DNA from: Pseudomonas sp. BP8
GTDB lineage: Bacteria > Pseudomonadota > Gammaproteobacteria > Pseudomonadales > Pseudomonadaceae
Length of the DNA: 64,000 bases
Assembly: GCF_017875955.1 (NCBI RefSeq)
Contig: NZ_JAGINK010000001.1
Span: 5,737,501 to 5,801,500, forward strand
Reading direction: 5' to 3'
The notes beneath the pieces are model-generated. The model worked only from the letters and a program-made list of their open reading frames with translations, had not been told where the DNA came from and searched no databases. This document shows, in pieces, positions 23,461 to 31,374 of this stretch; within the stretch, counting starts at the first letter, position 1, and every line of letters begins with the position of its first letter. The translations under genes were made by a program, and so were the position numbers.

Positions 23461-23665
23461 AGTTACGGGCGGCGTCTGGGCTGGCGTTGTCTTCGATAGT
23501 GGCAGATAGGGTGGATATTCGGGCCTCTTCGCGGGACAAGCCCGCTCCTACAGGTTCAGCGCAAATTTTGAATTCGGCGTAATCCCTGTAGGAGCGGGCT
23601 TGTCCCGCGAAGAGGCCGGTACTGCCAATGCAAATCGCAGGGCGCAACCCTGCCAGCCACCCCAT
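23461..23665 (-). repeat. Composite REP element, inverted copy of the accC-prmA repeat
   Basis: This ~205-bp segment is the reverse complement of the repeat unit at 62845-63050. It contains two inverted REPs: 23521-23554 (GGGCCTCTTCGCGGGACAAG...) and 23585-23619. Its flanks include the GCGTCTGGGCTGGCG and ATTGCATTGGCAG-type blocks. The left side (about 23405-23460) continues into CCGGTCTCCTGAGG, which also matches 63572-63675 with an internal gap. Confidence 0.8.
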
Positions 23666-23783
23666 CAAACGGATAAACCCCCACCCTCCAACCCCCACCC
23701 CAGCAGGCAACTTGCCACTACCTTGACTACACTCCAGCCACCGCCGCCACGCTGCATGGCTAATGGTCGGCAAAGGAGTGCCC

Positions 23784-25730
23784 GTGGTTACCCGTTCCGC
23801 TGTGCGCCAACGGGGTGCGATCGGCTTGTTCGCCGCGATCACCCTCGGCATGGCCCTGCTGTTCATGCTGTTGATCGTCGATAGCGGCAGGCTCTACCTG
23901 GAGCAACGCAAGCTGCAGCGCATCGCCGACATGGCCGCCCTCGAAGCAGCAGGGCAATACGCCGTGTGTACCGGCATTGGCCCGCAAGCAACAGCCATCG
24001 CCCGGGGAGCAGCCACGCGCAACGGCCATGCACCACTCGCCCCCCTGCAAGCCAGCTGCGGCTTCCTCCAGACCGGCGCCAACAGCATGCGTTTTTTTAC
24101 CAGCGACATCACCCGCAGCGAAGCGATCAAGGTCGATGTCCGGCATACAGTGGCGACCAGCATTGCCGCCGGCGTATTCGCTTTGGTTGAGGACGGCAAC
24201 TTGCCAACCACGACAACCCTGCACGCCAGCGCAGTCGCCGCCAAACCGCTGCCCCCACAGGCCATGCTGCGCATCCGAACAACCCTGGTCAGTGTCGACT
24301 CGCGGCAGTCGGTGCTGCTCAACGGCCTGCTCAGTGCATTGGGCAGTAGCGCACAACTGGACCTGGCCGGCTGGAAGGGCATCGCCGCCACCGACATCAA
24401 CCTGCTCAAGTACCTCGATCAACTGGCCATCGAGCTGGATCTGACCGTGGGCGACTATCAGCAGTTGCTGCGCGCCGATGCCACAGTTACCAAGCTGCTC
24501 GACGCGGCCGTCAAGGTACTGCAGCAAAGTGGCGCCGCTGCCGAAGTGGTCACCAACCTGGGCAAACTCGCCTTGGGCAGTGCCAACGGCACCGTGCTGC
24601 AACTGGGCGATCTGCTCGACATCCAGAACGGCACTGCCCAGGCCGGCCTGGATACCAGCATCCAGTTGCTGCAACTGGTGCAAGGCGTGATCCAGCTGGC
24701 AGCCAGCGAAAGCGCGGCCACCGCCGACTTGCCGATCAGCGTGCTCGGCCTGGTCAATGGGCGGGTGCGGATAAAAGTGATCGAGCCACAGCAGATTTCC
24801 GCAGTAGGTGATCCGACCAAGGATGCGCTCGAAGTACATACCGCGCAGATCAGGGCGATGATTTCGCTGGACCTGCCGCTGCTGACAGGCCTGGGTAACC
24901 TGTTGAACGCTGTGCTCGACCTTGCAGCTCCGCTGACCAATGTCGTCAATAACCTGCTCAGCCTGAACCTGGGCGCCACTTTGAATTCAGTGGTGTGCCT
25001 GCTGGGAGTGCCGTGCGACATCATCAGCGTCAAGCTTCTGGATACCCAGGTGCACATCGATGTCGGGCTTGAGGTGGCCGAGGCAAGCACGCGGCTCGAT
25101 CCAGCGGCAAAAGATACGTTCAGTTGCTCGCCGAAAAGCCTCAAGACCATGACACGCAAGTCGGCGGTGAAGCTGGCAGTGGGCAAGTTCGAATCGCCCG
25201 ATGCGTTCTTCAAAGATGGCACCACGGCGGTCAAGGCACTGCCTTTGATAGATATCGGCAGTCAGCGTTGCACCAAATTGTTGGTCCTGGGCACATGCGC
25301 TGCTCGTGTCCCCTACACCGGCGGCGGTATCGGTATACGTGTGGACAGCAAGGTACTCGGCAGTGGGCCGGTTGATACCGCACTATTGTTCAGCAACGTC
25401 AGTCAGCCCCCTGACATTGGCCTCGAACCTGCCTACTTGAAGATGGCCGATACACTGGTGGTAGCGAGCTTGAGCGACACGCTCATGGGTGTTCATCTTG
25501 AAGCCTTCAAACCCACGGCCAATAGCGGCTTGGGTCAGATCATGGTACTGACCGCCGGCCTCCTCGACACGGTCAAGAACATCCTCCAGCCGGTCATCAA
25601 GGGCCTGCTCAGCAACTTGCTCGACCCCTTGCTTAACGGCCTGCTCAAGGTCCTCGGCATCGACCTTAACCAAGCCGAAGTAGGCGCAAACCTGACCTGT
25701 TCCAGCGGGCATGCCGAACTGGCACTCTAG
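23784..25730 (+). CDS. tadG: TadG-like minor pilin / Flp pilus assembly protein
   Basis: 648 residues from a GTG at 23784 with AAAGGAG 5 nt upstream; an upstream in-frame ATG at 23763 lacks a ribosome site. The N-terminus has the TadE/TadG hydrophobic region (RGAIGLFAAITLGMALLFML) with a DSGRLYLEQRKLQRIADMAALEA segment of the DUF2134 type. The rest is a long, Leu-rich, periplasmic domain with many LLxxLL-like repeats. Tad systems use TadG as a minor structural component. Here it is on the plus strand, separated from the other tad operon genes and on the opposite side of pprA. A strong hairpin follows the stop. Confidence 0.88.
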   Translation: MVTRSAVRQRGAIGLFAAITLGMALLFMLLIVDSGRLYLEQRKLQRIADMAALEAAGQYAVCTGIGPQATAIARGAATRNGHAPLAPLQASCGFLQTGANSMRFFTSDITRSEAIKVDVRHTVATSIAAGVFALVEDGNLPTTTTLHASAVAAKPLPPQAMLRIRTTLVSVDSRQSVLLNGLLSALGSSAQLDLAGWKGIAATDINLLKYLDQLAIELDLTVGDYQQLLRADATVTKLLDAAVKVLQQSGAAAEVVTNLGKLALGSANGTVLQLGDLLDIQNGTAQAGLDTSIQLLQLVQGVIQLAASESAATADLPISVLGLVNGRVRIKVIEPQQISAVGDPTKDALEVHTAQIRAMISLDLPLLTGLGNLLNAVLDLAAPLTNVVNNLLSLNLGATLNSVVCLLGVPCDIISVKLLDTQVHIDVGLEVAEASTRLDPAAKDTFSCSPKSLKTMTRKSAVKLAVGKFESPDAFFKDGTTAVKALPLIDIGSQRCTKLLVLGTCAARVPYTGGGIGIRVDSKVLGSGPVDTALLFSNVSQPPDIGLEPAYLKMADTLVVASLSDTLMGVHLEAFKPTANSGLGQIMVLTAGLLDTVKNILQPVIKGLLSNLLDPLLNGLLKVLGIDLNQAEVGANLTCSSGHAELAL

Positions 25731-25740
25731 GCTCAGCAAT

Positions 25741-25764
25741 GCTGGGGCCGCTGCGCGCCCCAGC
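25741..25764. terminator. Bidirectional hairpin between tadG and pprA
   Basis: GCTGGGGC (25741-25748) and GCCCCAGC (25757-25764) form a perfect 8-bp stem with an 8-nt loop in the 45-bp gap between the convergent stops. There is no T-tract either side. Confidence 0.45.
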
Positions 25765-25775
25765 CATCGAAAGTG

Positions 25776-28406
25776 CTAGCCCAGAACCGGCAGACTGATA
25801 CAGAAACACGCCCCCTCCCCCCGATTCTCGACCCCCAGGCTGCCCCCCATGGCCAAAACAATGCCATGGCTGACCGACAACCCAAGCCCGGTCCCGACCC
25901 CAGCCGGCTTGGTAGTAAAGAACGGCTCGAAGATCCGCTCCAGCAACAACGGGTCGATCCCGCCGCCGTTGTCCTCCACCCACAGCATCACCTGCCCTGC
26001 GGCAACGCTCTGGCGCACGCTGATTCGGGCCGGCCTAGCACCCTGGTGCAACATCGCATCACGCGCGTTGACCAGCAAATTGATCAACACCTGCTCCAAC
26101 TGATCCTGATGGCCCAGCACCTGCGGCTGTTCAAGGGGCGGCTCGACCTGCAAGATCACGCCCTTGCCACGCAGCCCTTCTTCGAGCAACGCCACCGCCC
26201 CCTCCACCGCCGCCCACGCCGCGAAACGCTCGCGTTCCACCGCTGAGCGCCGGCCGAATACCCGCATGTGCTCCACCAGGCGCGCCGCACGCTCGACCTG
26301 GGCCTCGATGCGGCGCAGTTTTTCCAGAAGATAAGCCGGTTCAGCGAGCCCGCTCTCCAGCCGTTTCATGGCATTGGCGGCCGCCATGCGCATCACGTTC
26401 AGCGGCTGGTTGAGTTCGTGCATCAAGCCTGTGGCCAGCTCGCCCAAGGTCGCCATCTTGGCCCCTTGCAGCAGCTGCTGTTGGCTGCGCCGCAGCTCGG
26501 TGTTGTCACGGCCGACCGCCTGGATTTCCAGCAAGCGGCCGTGCTCGTCGAACAGGCCACGGTCGGCCCAGATCCACCAGGCGTGCTCACGCCCAGGCAG
26601 TTGCAGGCAGATCTCGGCATTGCTCATCGGCTGTTGCGGGGTCAGCGCCTGCAGGCGCTGCACAAACGCCTCGCGCTGGCTTGGCGAGAGCCACTGACCG
26701 AGGTTCATGCCCACCAGTTGCTGCGGGGTGCAGTGCAGGTAATCGGCCAACGGCCGGTTACCAAACACCAGGCTCAGGTCTGGCCGATAACGGCAGATCA
26801 TCGCCGGAGAATCCTCCACCAGCACCCGGTAGCGCTCCTCGCTCTGGCGCACCCGCTCGGCCGCTTCAGTGGCCTCGCTGACATCCAGCCACAGCCCGAC
26901 CACCTCCACCGGTTGGCCAAGGTCATCGCGCAGCAAACGCGCTTCGTCGAGAATCCAGTGATAACCGCCACGGCTGTCGCGCAGACGCAGGCGGCAGCGC
27001 ACCTGGCCATCACGCAACAGGCTGCGGGTCCGTTCCAGCCACAACGACTGGTCGTCCGGGTGCACCGCCAAGCCAGGCTGGCGGGCCTGTTCACCGTCGC
27101 TGCTCCAGCCCAGCAGGGGCATCAGGCTGGCGCTGAAGAACTCACTGTGCAAGGCGCCCTCGAGGCAGCGCTGCACATAGATCACCGCAGGCGAACTGGC
27201 GATCAGGTTTTCCAGCCGCGCCCGTGCCGCGCCGGTCTGCAGTTCCTGCGCCTTGAGCGCACTGATGTCGAGCATGAAACCGCGCAAGCGCCGCCCCTGC
27301 AACTGCCCGGCCCAATGCAACCAGCGCTGGCCATCGGCGTGCGGCAGGCGCACCGTGAGGCTCAGTTCGCGGCCCGCCCAAGCCTGCTCCAGGGCCAGTT
27401 GCACCGGCTCACGATCCGCCGGATGCAGCCGTGCCAGACACTGCTCGAGGCTGACCAGTTGCGCCAGTTCAAGGCTCGCGGCCAGGGTCGGGTCGAGCTG
27501 CAATTGACCCTGCTGCGGCCACTCCCACCAACCGGCGCCGAGTTGCTGTTGCAGCTCGTCGAGGTGCCGCGCCTGGTGCACGCTGCGGGCATGGTGCAGA
27601 CGGCCCAGCAGCGGCTGGACGAGGGCCTGCACCAAAGCTTGCGCGCTGGCGTTGACCGGCGTCGCCTGACCACCGGCGCAAAGCAGCCAGGCCTGTACAT
27701 CGCAGCCTTGGCGATAAGGCACCAGGGCTAACGAGGTGCTTGCGCACAGCGCGACCAGCTCAGGCGGCAGCTCGCGGGCGGACATCGCCTGTGGCTTGAG
27801 GTGTGCCAGCCAGGGCTGCAAGCGCTCATCGTCAGGCCACGGCCAGGCGTCATCGCTGCTGGCATAGCTGCGCCATTGCCCGCCCTCTTCCAGCAGCAAC
27901 CGCAGCGCGGCGCCCTGCCAGTGACTGGCCAGGCCCTGCAACTGCTCGCCCACCGCGTCGCGCAGATGCGCTTCGCCACACTCGCGCAGGGCATGGCTCA
28001 TCTGCATGGCCAACTGCTGCTCAGCCTGTTGCTGGCTGCCGTTGACACGCTCGCGGAGCAGATCGCCGATATCGAACAGCTGCAACATCCAGCCCTGCCC
28101 CTGACGCATCAGCCAGCCACGGGTGTGCAGCGCACGGCCCAATACGCCCTGAAAATCAAGATCGAGCGGCTGCCCCTGCCAATCCGCAGGGTCCCCCTCG
28201 AGCACCAGCCAACTGTGTGGTTGCAGGTAATCATGCAGCCGTCGCGCACCCTGCGCAGGCAAGGCCAGCAGGCTGCGCAGCGGGCCCGAGAAGCGCAGGA
28301 CTCGCGCCTGATCATCGAGCCAGACCTGCAAGCCAATTGCAGCCGGTGGCTCGGCGTCGGCCAAGGTCAACGGCGCCGCACGCCAACGATCGAACAGGCC
28401 GCTCAC
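25776..28406 (-). CDS. pprA: PprA-type hybrid-free PAS sensor histidine kinase
   Basis: 876 residues, GTG start at 28406 inside a GTGA overlap with tadE. No obvious membrane helix; PAS/PAC sensor modules cover about 390-640 (for example LGWSSDGEQARQPGLAVHPDD). The phosphoacceptor His is H663 in LMHELNQPLNVMRM, followed by an ATP-binding domain with N-box LINLLVNARDAM, VEDNGGGI, FEPFFTTK and GTGLGLSVS. This matches P. aeruginosa PprA (PA4293), which together with PprB controls the Flp/Tad locus; by homology and adjacency this kinase phosphorylates the PprB protein here. The signal is unknown. Co-translation with tadE ties the kinase to pilus production. Confidence 0.88.
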   Translation of the reverse strand: MSGLFDRWRAAPLTLADAEPPAAIGLQVWLDDQARVLRFSGPLRSLLALPAQGARRLHDYLQPHSWLVLEGDPADWQGQPLDLDFQGVLGRALHTRGWLMRQGQGWMLQLFDIGDLLRERVNGSQQQAEQQLAMQMSHALRECGEAHLRDAVGEQLQGLASHWQGAALRLLLEEGGQWRSYASSDDAWPWPDDERLQPWLAHLKPQAMSARELPPELVALCASTSLALVPYRQGCDVQAWLLCAGGQATPVNASAQALVQALVQPLLGRLHHARSVHQARHLDELQQQLGAGWWEWPQQGQLQLDPTLAASLELAQLVSLEQCLARLHPADREPVQLALEQAWAGRELSLTVRLPHADGQRWLHWAGQLQGRRLRGFMLDISALKAQELQTGAARARLENLIASSPAVIYVQRCLEGALHSEFFSASLMPLLGWSSDGEQARQPGLAVHPDDQSLWLERTRSLLRDGQVRCRLRLRDSRGGYHWILDEARLLRDDLGQPVEVVGLWLDVSEATEAAERVRQSEERYRVLVEDSPAMICRYRPDLSLVFGNRPLADYLHCTPQQLVGMNLGQWLSPSQREAFVQRLQALTPQQPMSNAEICLQLPGREHAWWIWADRGLFDEHGRLLEIQAVGRDNTELRRSQQQLLQGAKMATLGELATGLMHELNQPLNVMRMAAANAMKRLESGLAEPAYLLEKLRRIEAQVERAARLVEHMRVFGRRSAVERERFAAWAAVEGAVALLEEGLRGKGVILQVEPPLEQPQVLGHQDQLEQVLINLLVNARDAMLHQGARPARISVRQSVAAGQVMLWVEDNGGGIDPLLLERIFEPFFTTKPAGVGTGLGLSVSHGIVLAMGGSLGVENRGEGACFCISLPVLG

Positions 28407-28843
28407 AGCTGCAGGCTCGCTTCGGCCTTGAACCGCGCAGGCAACTGCGGCACTTCACCGATCAACGGCAAGCGCAGCACCGGCACCACACTGGTCAGGC
28501 TTGCCCGGGGGTAGTCGATCGTCACCGTGAGCAGTTTGTCGACCATCGCGACCCTGACATGGCGGGCGGCGCTGAAGCCCAGGGCTGCCGGCATCCAGTT
28601 CAGTTGCTGGTCGATCACCTGGCGGGCCAGGGCCTGCATGTCAGCGTCATAGCTGGCGCTGGTCGGGTCGAGCGCGACGCAGCGGCGCACCGCCTCGCTG
28701 CTGGCCTGGTTGAACGATTGCAGCATGAGCATGGGCAGCGCATAGCTGACCAATCCGTAAAAAATCGCAAAAAACACCATGAATACAGCGACAAACTCGA
28801 TGGCTGCTGCGCCTTTTTGCCGTCCTGCCGGGCTTGCTTGCAT
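28403..28843 (-). CDS. tadE: TadE-like pseudopilin
   Basis: 146 residues from the ATG at 28841-28843; an upstream TTG extension to 28882 is unlikely because the typical N-terminus starts here. The sequence KGAAAIEFVAVFMVFFAIFYG has the TadE prepilin-like hydrophobic segment with a Glu five residues after the predicted cleavage Gly. The remainder is a small periplasmic domain. Its stop overlaps the pprA GTG start. It is divergent from fppA, with a pair of TGAAACACAG repeats between them. P. aeruginosa PA4294 sits in the same place. Confidence 0.85.
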   Translation of the reverse strand: MQASPAGRQKGAAAIEFVAVFMVFFAIFYGLVSYALPMLMLQSFNQASSEAVRRCVALDPTSASYDADMQALARQVIDQQLNWMPAALGFSAARHVRVAMVDKLLTVTIDYPRASLTSVVPVLRLPLIGEVPQLPARFKAEASLQL

Positions 28844-28863
28844 GTTCGCGTCTACCCTGACTA

Positions 28864-28895
28864 TGAAACACAGACTTATCAAACCTGAAACACAG
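28864..28895. promoter_or_regulatory. Direct repeat TGAAACACAG x2 in the tadE/fppA divergent promoter
   Basis: Identical 10-mers at 28864-28873 and 28886-28895, spaced 22 bp start to start (two helical turns), in the 90-bp gap between the divergent starts. They could be a binding site for PprB or another regulator. This is inference from position and spacing. Confidence 0.4.
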
Positions 28896-28933
28896 CATAG
28901 ATCCGTTCAACGAATAGGGATGGCGATTTGCCA

Positions 28934-29404
28934 ATGCAAAGCATTGTTCTCTTGATGTGGCTTGCCTTGTGTACAGAACAGGATGTCCGTGAACGGCAGA
29001 TTTCCAACACCCTGACCTTGGGTGTCGGCGCCTGCGCGCTGGCCTGGCTGTTCGTTACCGGGCACAGTTGGATCGGGGCCGAGGCCACTGATGCTGGCTG
29101 GGCCCTGGCCGTGGTCATGCTGCTCACCCTGCCCGGCTACATGCTCGGGCGCTTTGGTGCCGGCGACGTCAAGCTGATGGCGGCACTGGCCTTGGCCACC
29201 AGCCATCAATACGTGCTCGGCACCTTTATTGGCGCGGGCATCGCCGTACTGCTGTGGATGCTGACCCGGCGCCGGCTGTGGACCCTGCTCAACCCCAAAG
29301 TCAAAAAACGCCTGCAAGCCCTGGCCGAGCAGGTCGGCGACAAGCAACCCTTCGCCCCTTACGTACTGGCCGGTTTTTTACTCACATCGGTGTGGATCCA
29401 ATGA
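28934..29404 (+). CDS. fppA: FppA, Flp prepilin peptidase (TadV/CpaA, A24 family)
   Basis: 156 residues from the ATG at 28934; a TTG two codons earlier is less likely. Membrane aspartyl protease with the two catalytic Asp residues: D17 in EQDVRERQISN and D78 in FGAGDVKLM. About four to five hydrophobic segments fit an inner-membrane protein shorter than classical PilD, as expected because it lacks the N-methylation domain. It cleaves the class-III leader of the Flp prepilin and of TadE-like proteins. The pprB gene follows on the same strand 118 bp later. Confidence 0.88.
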   Translation: MQSIVLLMWLALCTEQDVRERQISNTLTLGVGACALAWLFVTGHSWIGAEATDAGWALAVVMLLTLPGYMLGRFGAGDVKLMAALALATSHQYVLGTFIGAGIAVLLWMLTRRRLWTLLNPKVKKRLQALAEQVGDKQPFAPYVLAGFLLTSVWIQ

Positions 29405-29450
29405 GTGACCATGTGGTCGGATAACCTGTACCGCCCTTGTACATAACCGC

Positions 29451-29466
29451 AAAGTGGGACTACTTT
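29451..29466. promoter_or_regulatory. Inverted repeat upstream of pprB
   Basis: AAAGTGGGACTACTTT, a 5-bp dyad with a 6-bp centre, 57 bp before the pprB start. It might be an autoregulatory site of PprB or another factor. A related CTACTTT occurs in the flp upstream region. Weak evidence. Confidence 0.3.
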
Positions 29467-29522
29467 CTAACCCGTGAGAGTGTCTGGCACGGGAGCGGGG
29501 CGAATTGAACAGGGAGTTGAAC

Positions 29523-30299
29523 GTGAACAGATCGCAGAGTGAGGTAAAGATCCTGGTAGTCGACGACCAGGCAGTCATAGTCGAAGAACTGTGTGAATTT
29601 CTCGAAAGCAGCGGCTATGCCTGCGTGGCCGCGGACTCGACAGCCAAGGCCATCGAGCGCTACCAGGCCGACGAAACGATCGGCCTGGTCCTGTGCGACC
29701 TGCACATGCCCGAGCGCGATGGCATCGAGTTGGTCCGCGCGCTCAAGAACATGACCGGGCGCCAGCGTATGTTTGAAGCCATCCTGCTGACCGGCCGCGC
29801 CGACAAGCAGGATGTGATTCGCGCCCTGCGCGAAGGGTTCGCCGACTACTACCAAAAGCCGGTGGACCTCGATGAACTGCTCGAGGGCGTACGCCGCCAA
29901 GAGCAGGCATTGCTCGAGCGGCGGCGCAACTTCCGCGATCTGGGCAGCCTCAACCAGCGCCTGCAGTACCTGGCGGAATCCATCGATGACCTCTACCAGG
30001 ACCTGGAAAAAGCCCGCGGGCAAGGTGTGCACCGGCGTGCCGGCGATGTCGAAGAGGGTGAAGCCGAACTGCCAGCGGTGTTCGACAAGCTCTCGCCGCG
30101 CCAGCTCGAAGTGGCCAAGCTGGTCAGCAAGGGCAAGACCAACTACCAGATTGCCTGCGAGCTGGGCATCACCGAGAACACGGTCAAACTCTACGTGTCG
30201 CAGGTGTTGCGCCTGACCCACATGCACAACCGCACCCAGTTGGCCCTGGCGCTTACCCCCCGATCATCCCCGGTGCACCAGCGCTTCGCCACCCACTAG
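29523..30299 (+). CDS. pprB: PprB, LuxR/FixJ-type response regulator of the Flp pilus
   Basis: 258 residues from a GTG at 29523 with AGGGAG 6 nt upstream; a TTG six codons earlier is rejected. A receiver domain spans 1-125 with phosphoacceptor D59 (LVLCDLHMPERDG) and the KP pair near 112-113. A linker coiled coil follows. The C-terminal LuxR helix-turn-helix (about 190-245) contains LSPRQLEVAKLVSKGKTNYQ and ITENTVKLYVSQVL. The P. aeruginosa homologue activates flp-tad transcription and biofilm-related genes. The stop shares CTAG with the convergent DUF3613 gene. Confidence 0.92.
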   Translation: MNRSQSEVKILVVDDQAVIVEELCEFLESSGYACVAADSTAKAIERYQADETIGLVLCDLHMPERDGIELVRALKNMTGRQRMFEAILLTGRADKQDVIRALREGFADYYQKPVDLDELLEGVRRQEQALLERRRNFRDLGSLNQRLQYLAESIDDLYQDLEKARGQGVHRRAGDVEEGEAELPAVFDKLSPRQLEVAKLVSKGKTNYQIACELGITENTVKLYVSQVLRLTHMHNRTQLALALTPRSSPVHQRFATH

Positions 30300-30556
30300 T
30301 TGTCCTCGGCACCGCTCTTCACCCAGCGGAAGAAGTCCGGGATCTGGTACTTGTAGGTCTCAAGCCAGCGATGCATGGATTGGTCGCGCTCGCTGGCAGT
30401 CTGGATCTGCAAGGTGGACGAGGCTTGCTGGTTGCTCGATTGCAGCCGCAGCAGCGCCTCGGTGGCGGTTTCCGGCGGTCGTTGATAAGACGGCTCGACC
30501 GCCAGCGCCGCCATGGACGCTGAGATACCGGCCAGCAGGATCATCTGTTTGAGCAT
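30296..30556 (-). CDS. DUF3613 protein of the Tad locus
   Basis: 86 residues. A signal peptide (MLKQMILLAGISASMAALAV) is followed by a short helical region ending FFRWVKSGAED, the DUF3613 pattern. It corresponds to the small gene between tadG and tadD in P. aeruginosa. The function is unknown; a periplasmic helper of pilus assembly is plausible. Its stop codon overlaps the pprB stop, and an isolated REP element lies between it and tadD. Confidence 0.8.
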   Translation of the reverse strand: MLKQMILLAGISASMAALAVEPSYQRPPETATEALLRLQSSNQQASSTLQIQTASERDQSMHRWLETYKYQIPDFFRWVKSGAEDN

Positions 30557-30610
30557 GGGTGTTGTCTCCTAATCCGTGCAATAACCGCCAACTGAATGAT
30601 GTCCCCACCC

Positions 30611-30643
30611 CCTGTAGGAGCGGGCTTGCCCCGCGAAGAGGCC
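30611..30643 (-). repeat. Solitary REP element inside the Tad operon
   Basis: CCTGTAGGAGCGGGCTTGCC followed by CCGCGAAGAGGCC in the 127-bp gap between the DUF3613 gene and tadD. It is the only REP found between genes of the minus-strand tad operon and could form a hairpin limiting downstream message. Confidence 0.9.
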
Positions 30644-30683
30644 AGCCCGGCCAATCCGGAAAGCGGTCCAGTGCCCTCTTGCG

Positions 30684-31361
30684 TCAACCCACCGGCATCG
30701 CAGTGCGCCCGATCGACTTCAACTGCTTGGCCCGCGCCTGCGCTTCGGCGAACTGCTGCGGCTTGAGGCGCAAGCGCGCGACCAGGTCAGTCGCTTGCTG
30801 CCAGTTGTCCTGCAGCAGCGACAAGGTCACCAGGTTGACCGCCGGCAGCGGGTTGTCATCCTTCAGTTCGATCGCCGTAAGAAACTCGAACCGCGCCTGC
30901 TCATGCTTGCCCAGGTTCATCAGCACCACGCCAAGGTCATTGCGCACTTTCTCGTCGGTGGGCGCCAGGCGCACGGCTCGCTGCAGGTTCTGCAGGGCTT
31001 GCGCATCATCACCGCGCGCCGCCGCGAGCTGCCCCAGGCCATGCTCGCCTTCTGCCGCCAGGCAGCCACCGAGCAAGCTGCGATAGAGCGGTTCGGCCTC
31101 ACTGCGGCCAAGCAGGCGCAGCACCTTGGCCTTGCGCAAGCGAACCTGGTCCATGCTCTCGGGCAATTCCTGCAGGTGCGCCAGGCTGGCATGCGGACGG
31201 CCATCCTTGAGCATCTCGTCCGACAGGTTGAGCGCCAACTGCTGGTCGCTATCGGGCTTGGCGCAGTTGCCACCGCCCAGCAGGTGCGCCAAGCCTGCAG
31301 GCGACTGCCCGGCACAACCGCTCAGCGCCAACAGCGCCATCAGCATCCCTAGTGTTCTCAT
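30684..31361 (-). CDS. tadD: TadD-like TPR lipoprotein
   Basis: 225 residues from the ATG at 31359-31361; an upstream GTG two codons earlier lacks spacing to the AAGG ribosome site. A lipoprotein signal has the lipobox LSGC (Cys16). The mature part is made of TPR-like helices, for example AVRLAPTDEKVRNDLGVVLM and KHEQARFEFLTAIELKDD. TadD proteins are outer-membrane-associated pilotins or assembly factors for the secretin RcpA. It lies 13 bp after tadC on the same strand. Confidence 0.9.
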   Translation of the reverse strand: MRTLGMLMALLALSGCAGQSPAGLAHLLGGGNCAKPDSDQQLALNLSDEMLKDGRPHASLAHLQELPESMDQVRLRKAKVLRLLGRSEAEPLYRSLLGGCLAAEGEHGLGQLAAARGDDAQALQNLQRAVRLAPTDEKVRNDLGVVLMNLGKHEQARFEFLTAIELKDDNPLPAVNLVTLSLLQDNWQQATDLVARLRLKPQQFAEAQARAKQLKSIGRTAMPVG

Positions 31362-31374
31362 CGCCACCTTCCCC

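Noticed and set aside
28844..28882. TTG-initiated extension of tadE
   Set aside because: The TadE-type N-terminus and cleavage Gly are correctly placed from the ATG at 28843, and the extension would cross the repeated operator-like sequence.
30296..30299. Shared CTAG used as stop codon by pprB and the DUF3613 gene on opposite strands
   Set aside because: It is seen clearly but is probably a by-product of compact convergent genes with no functional meaning.
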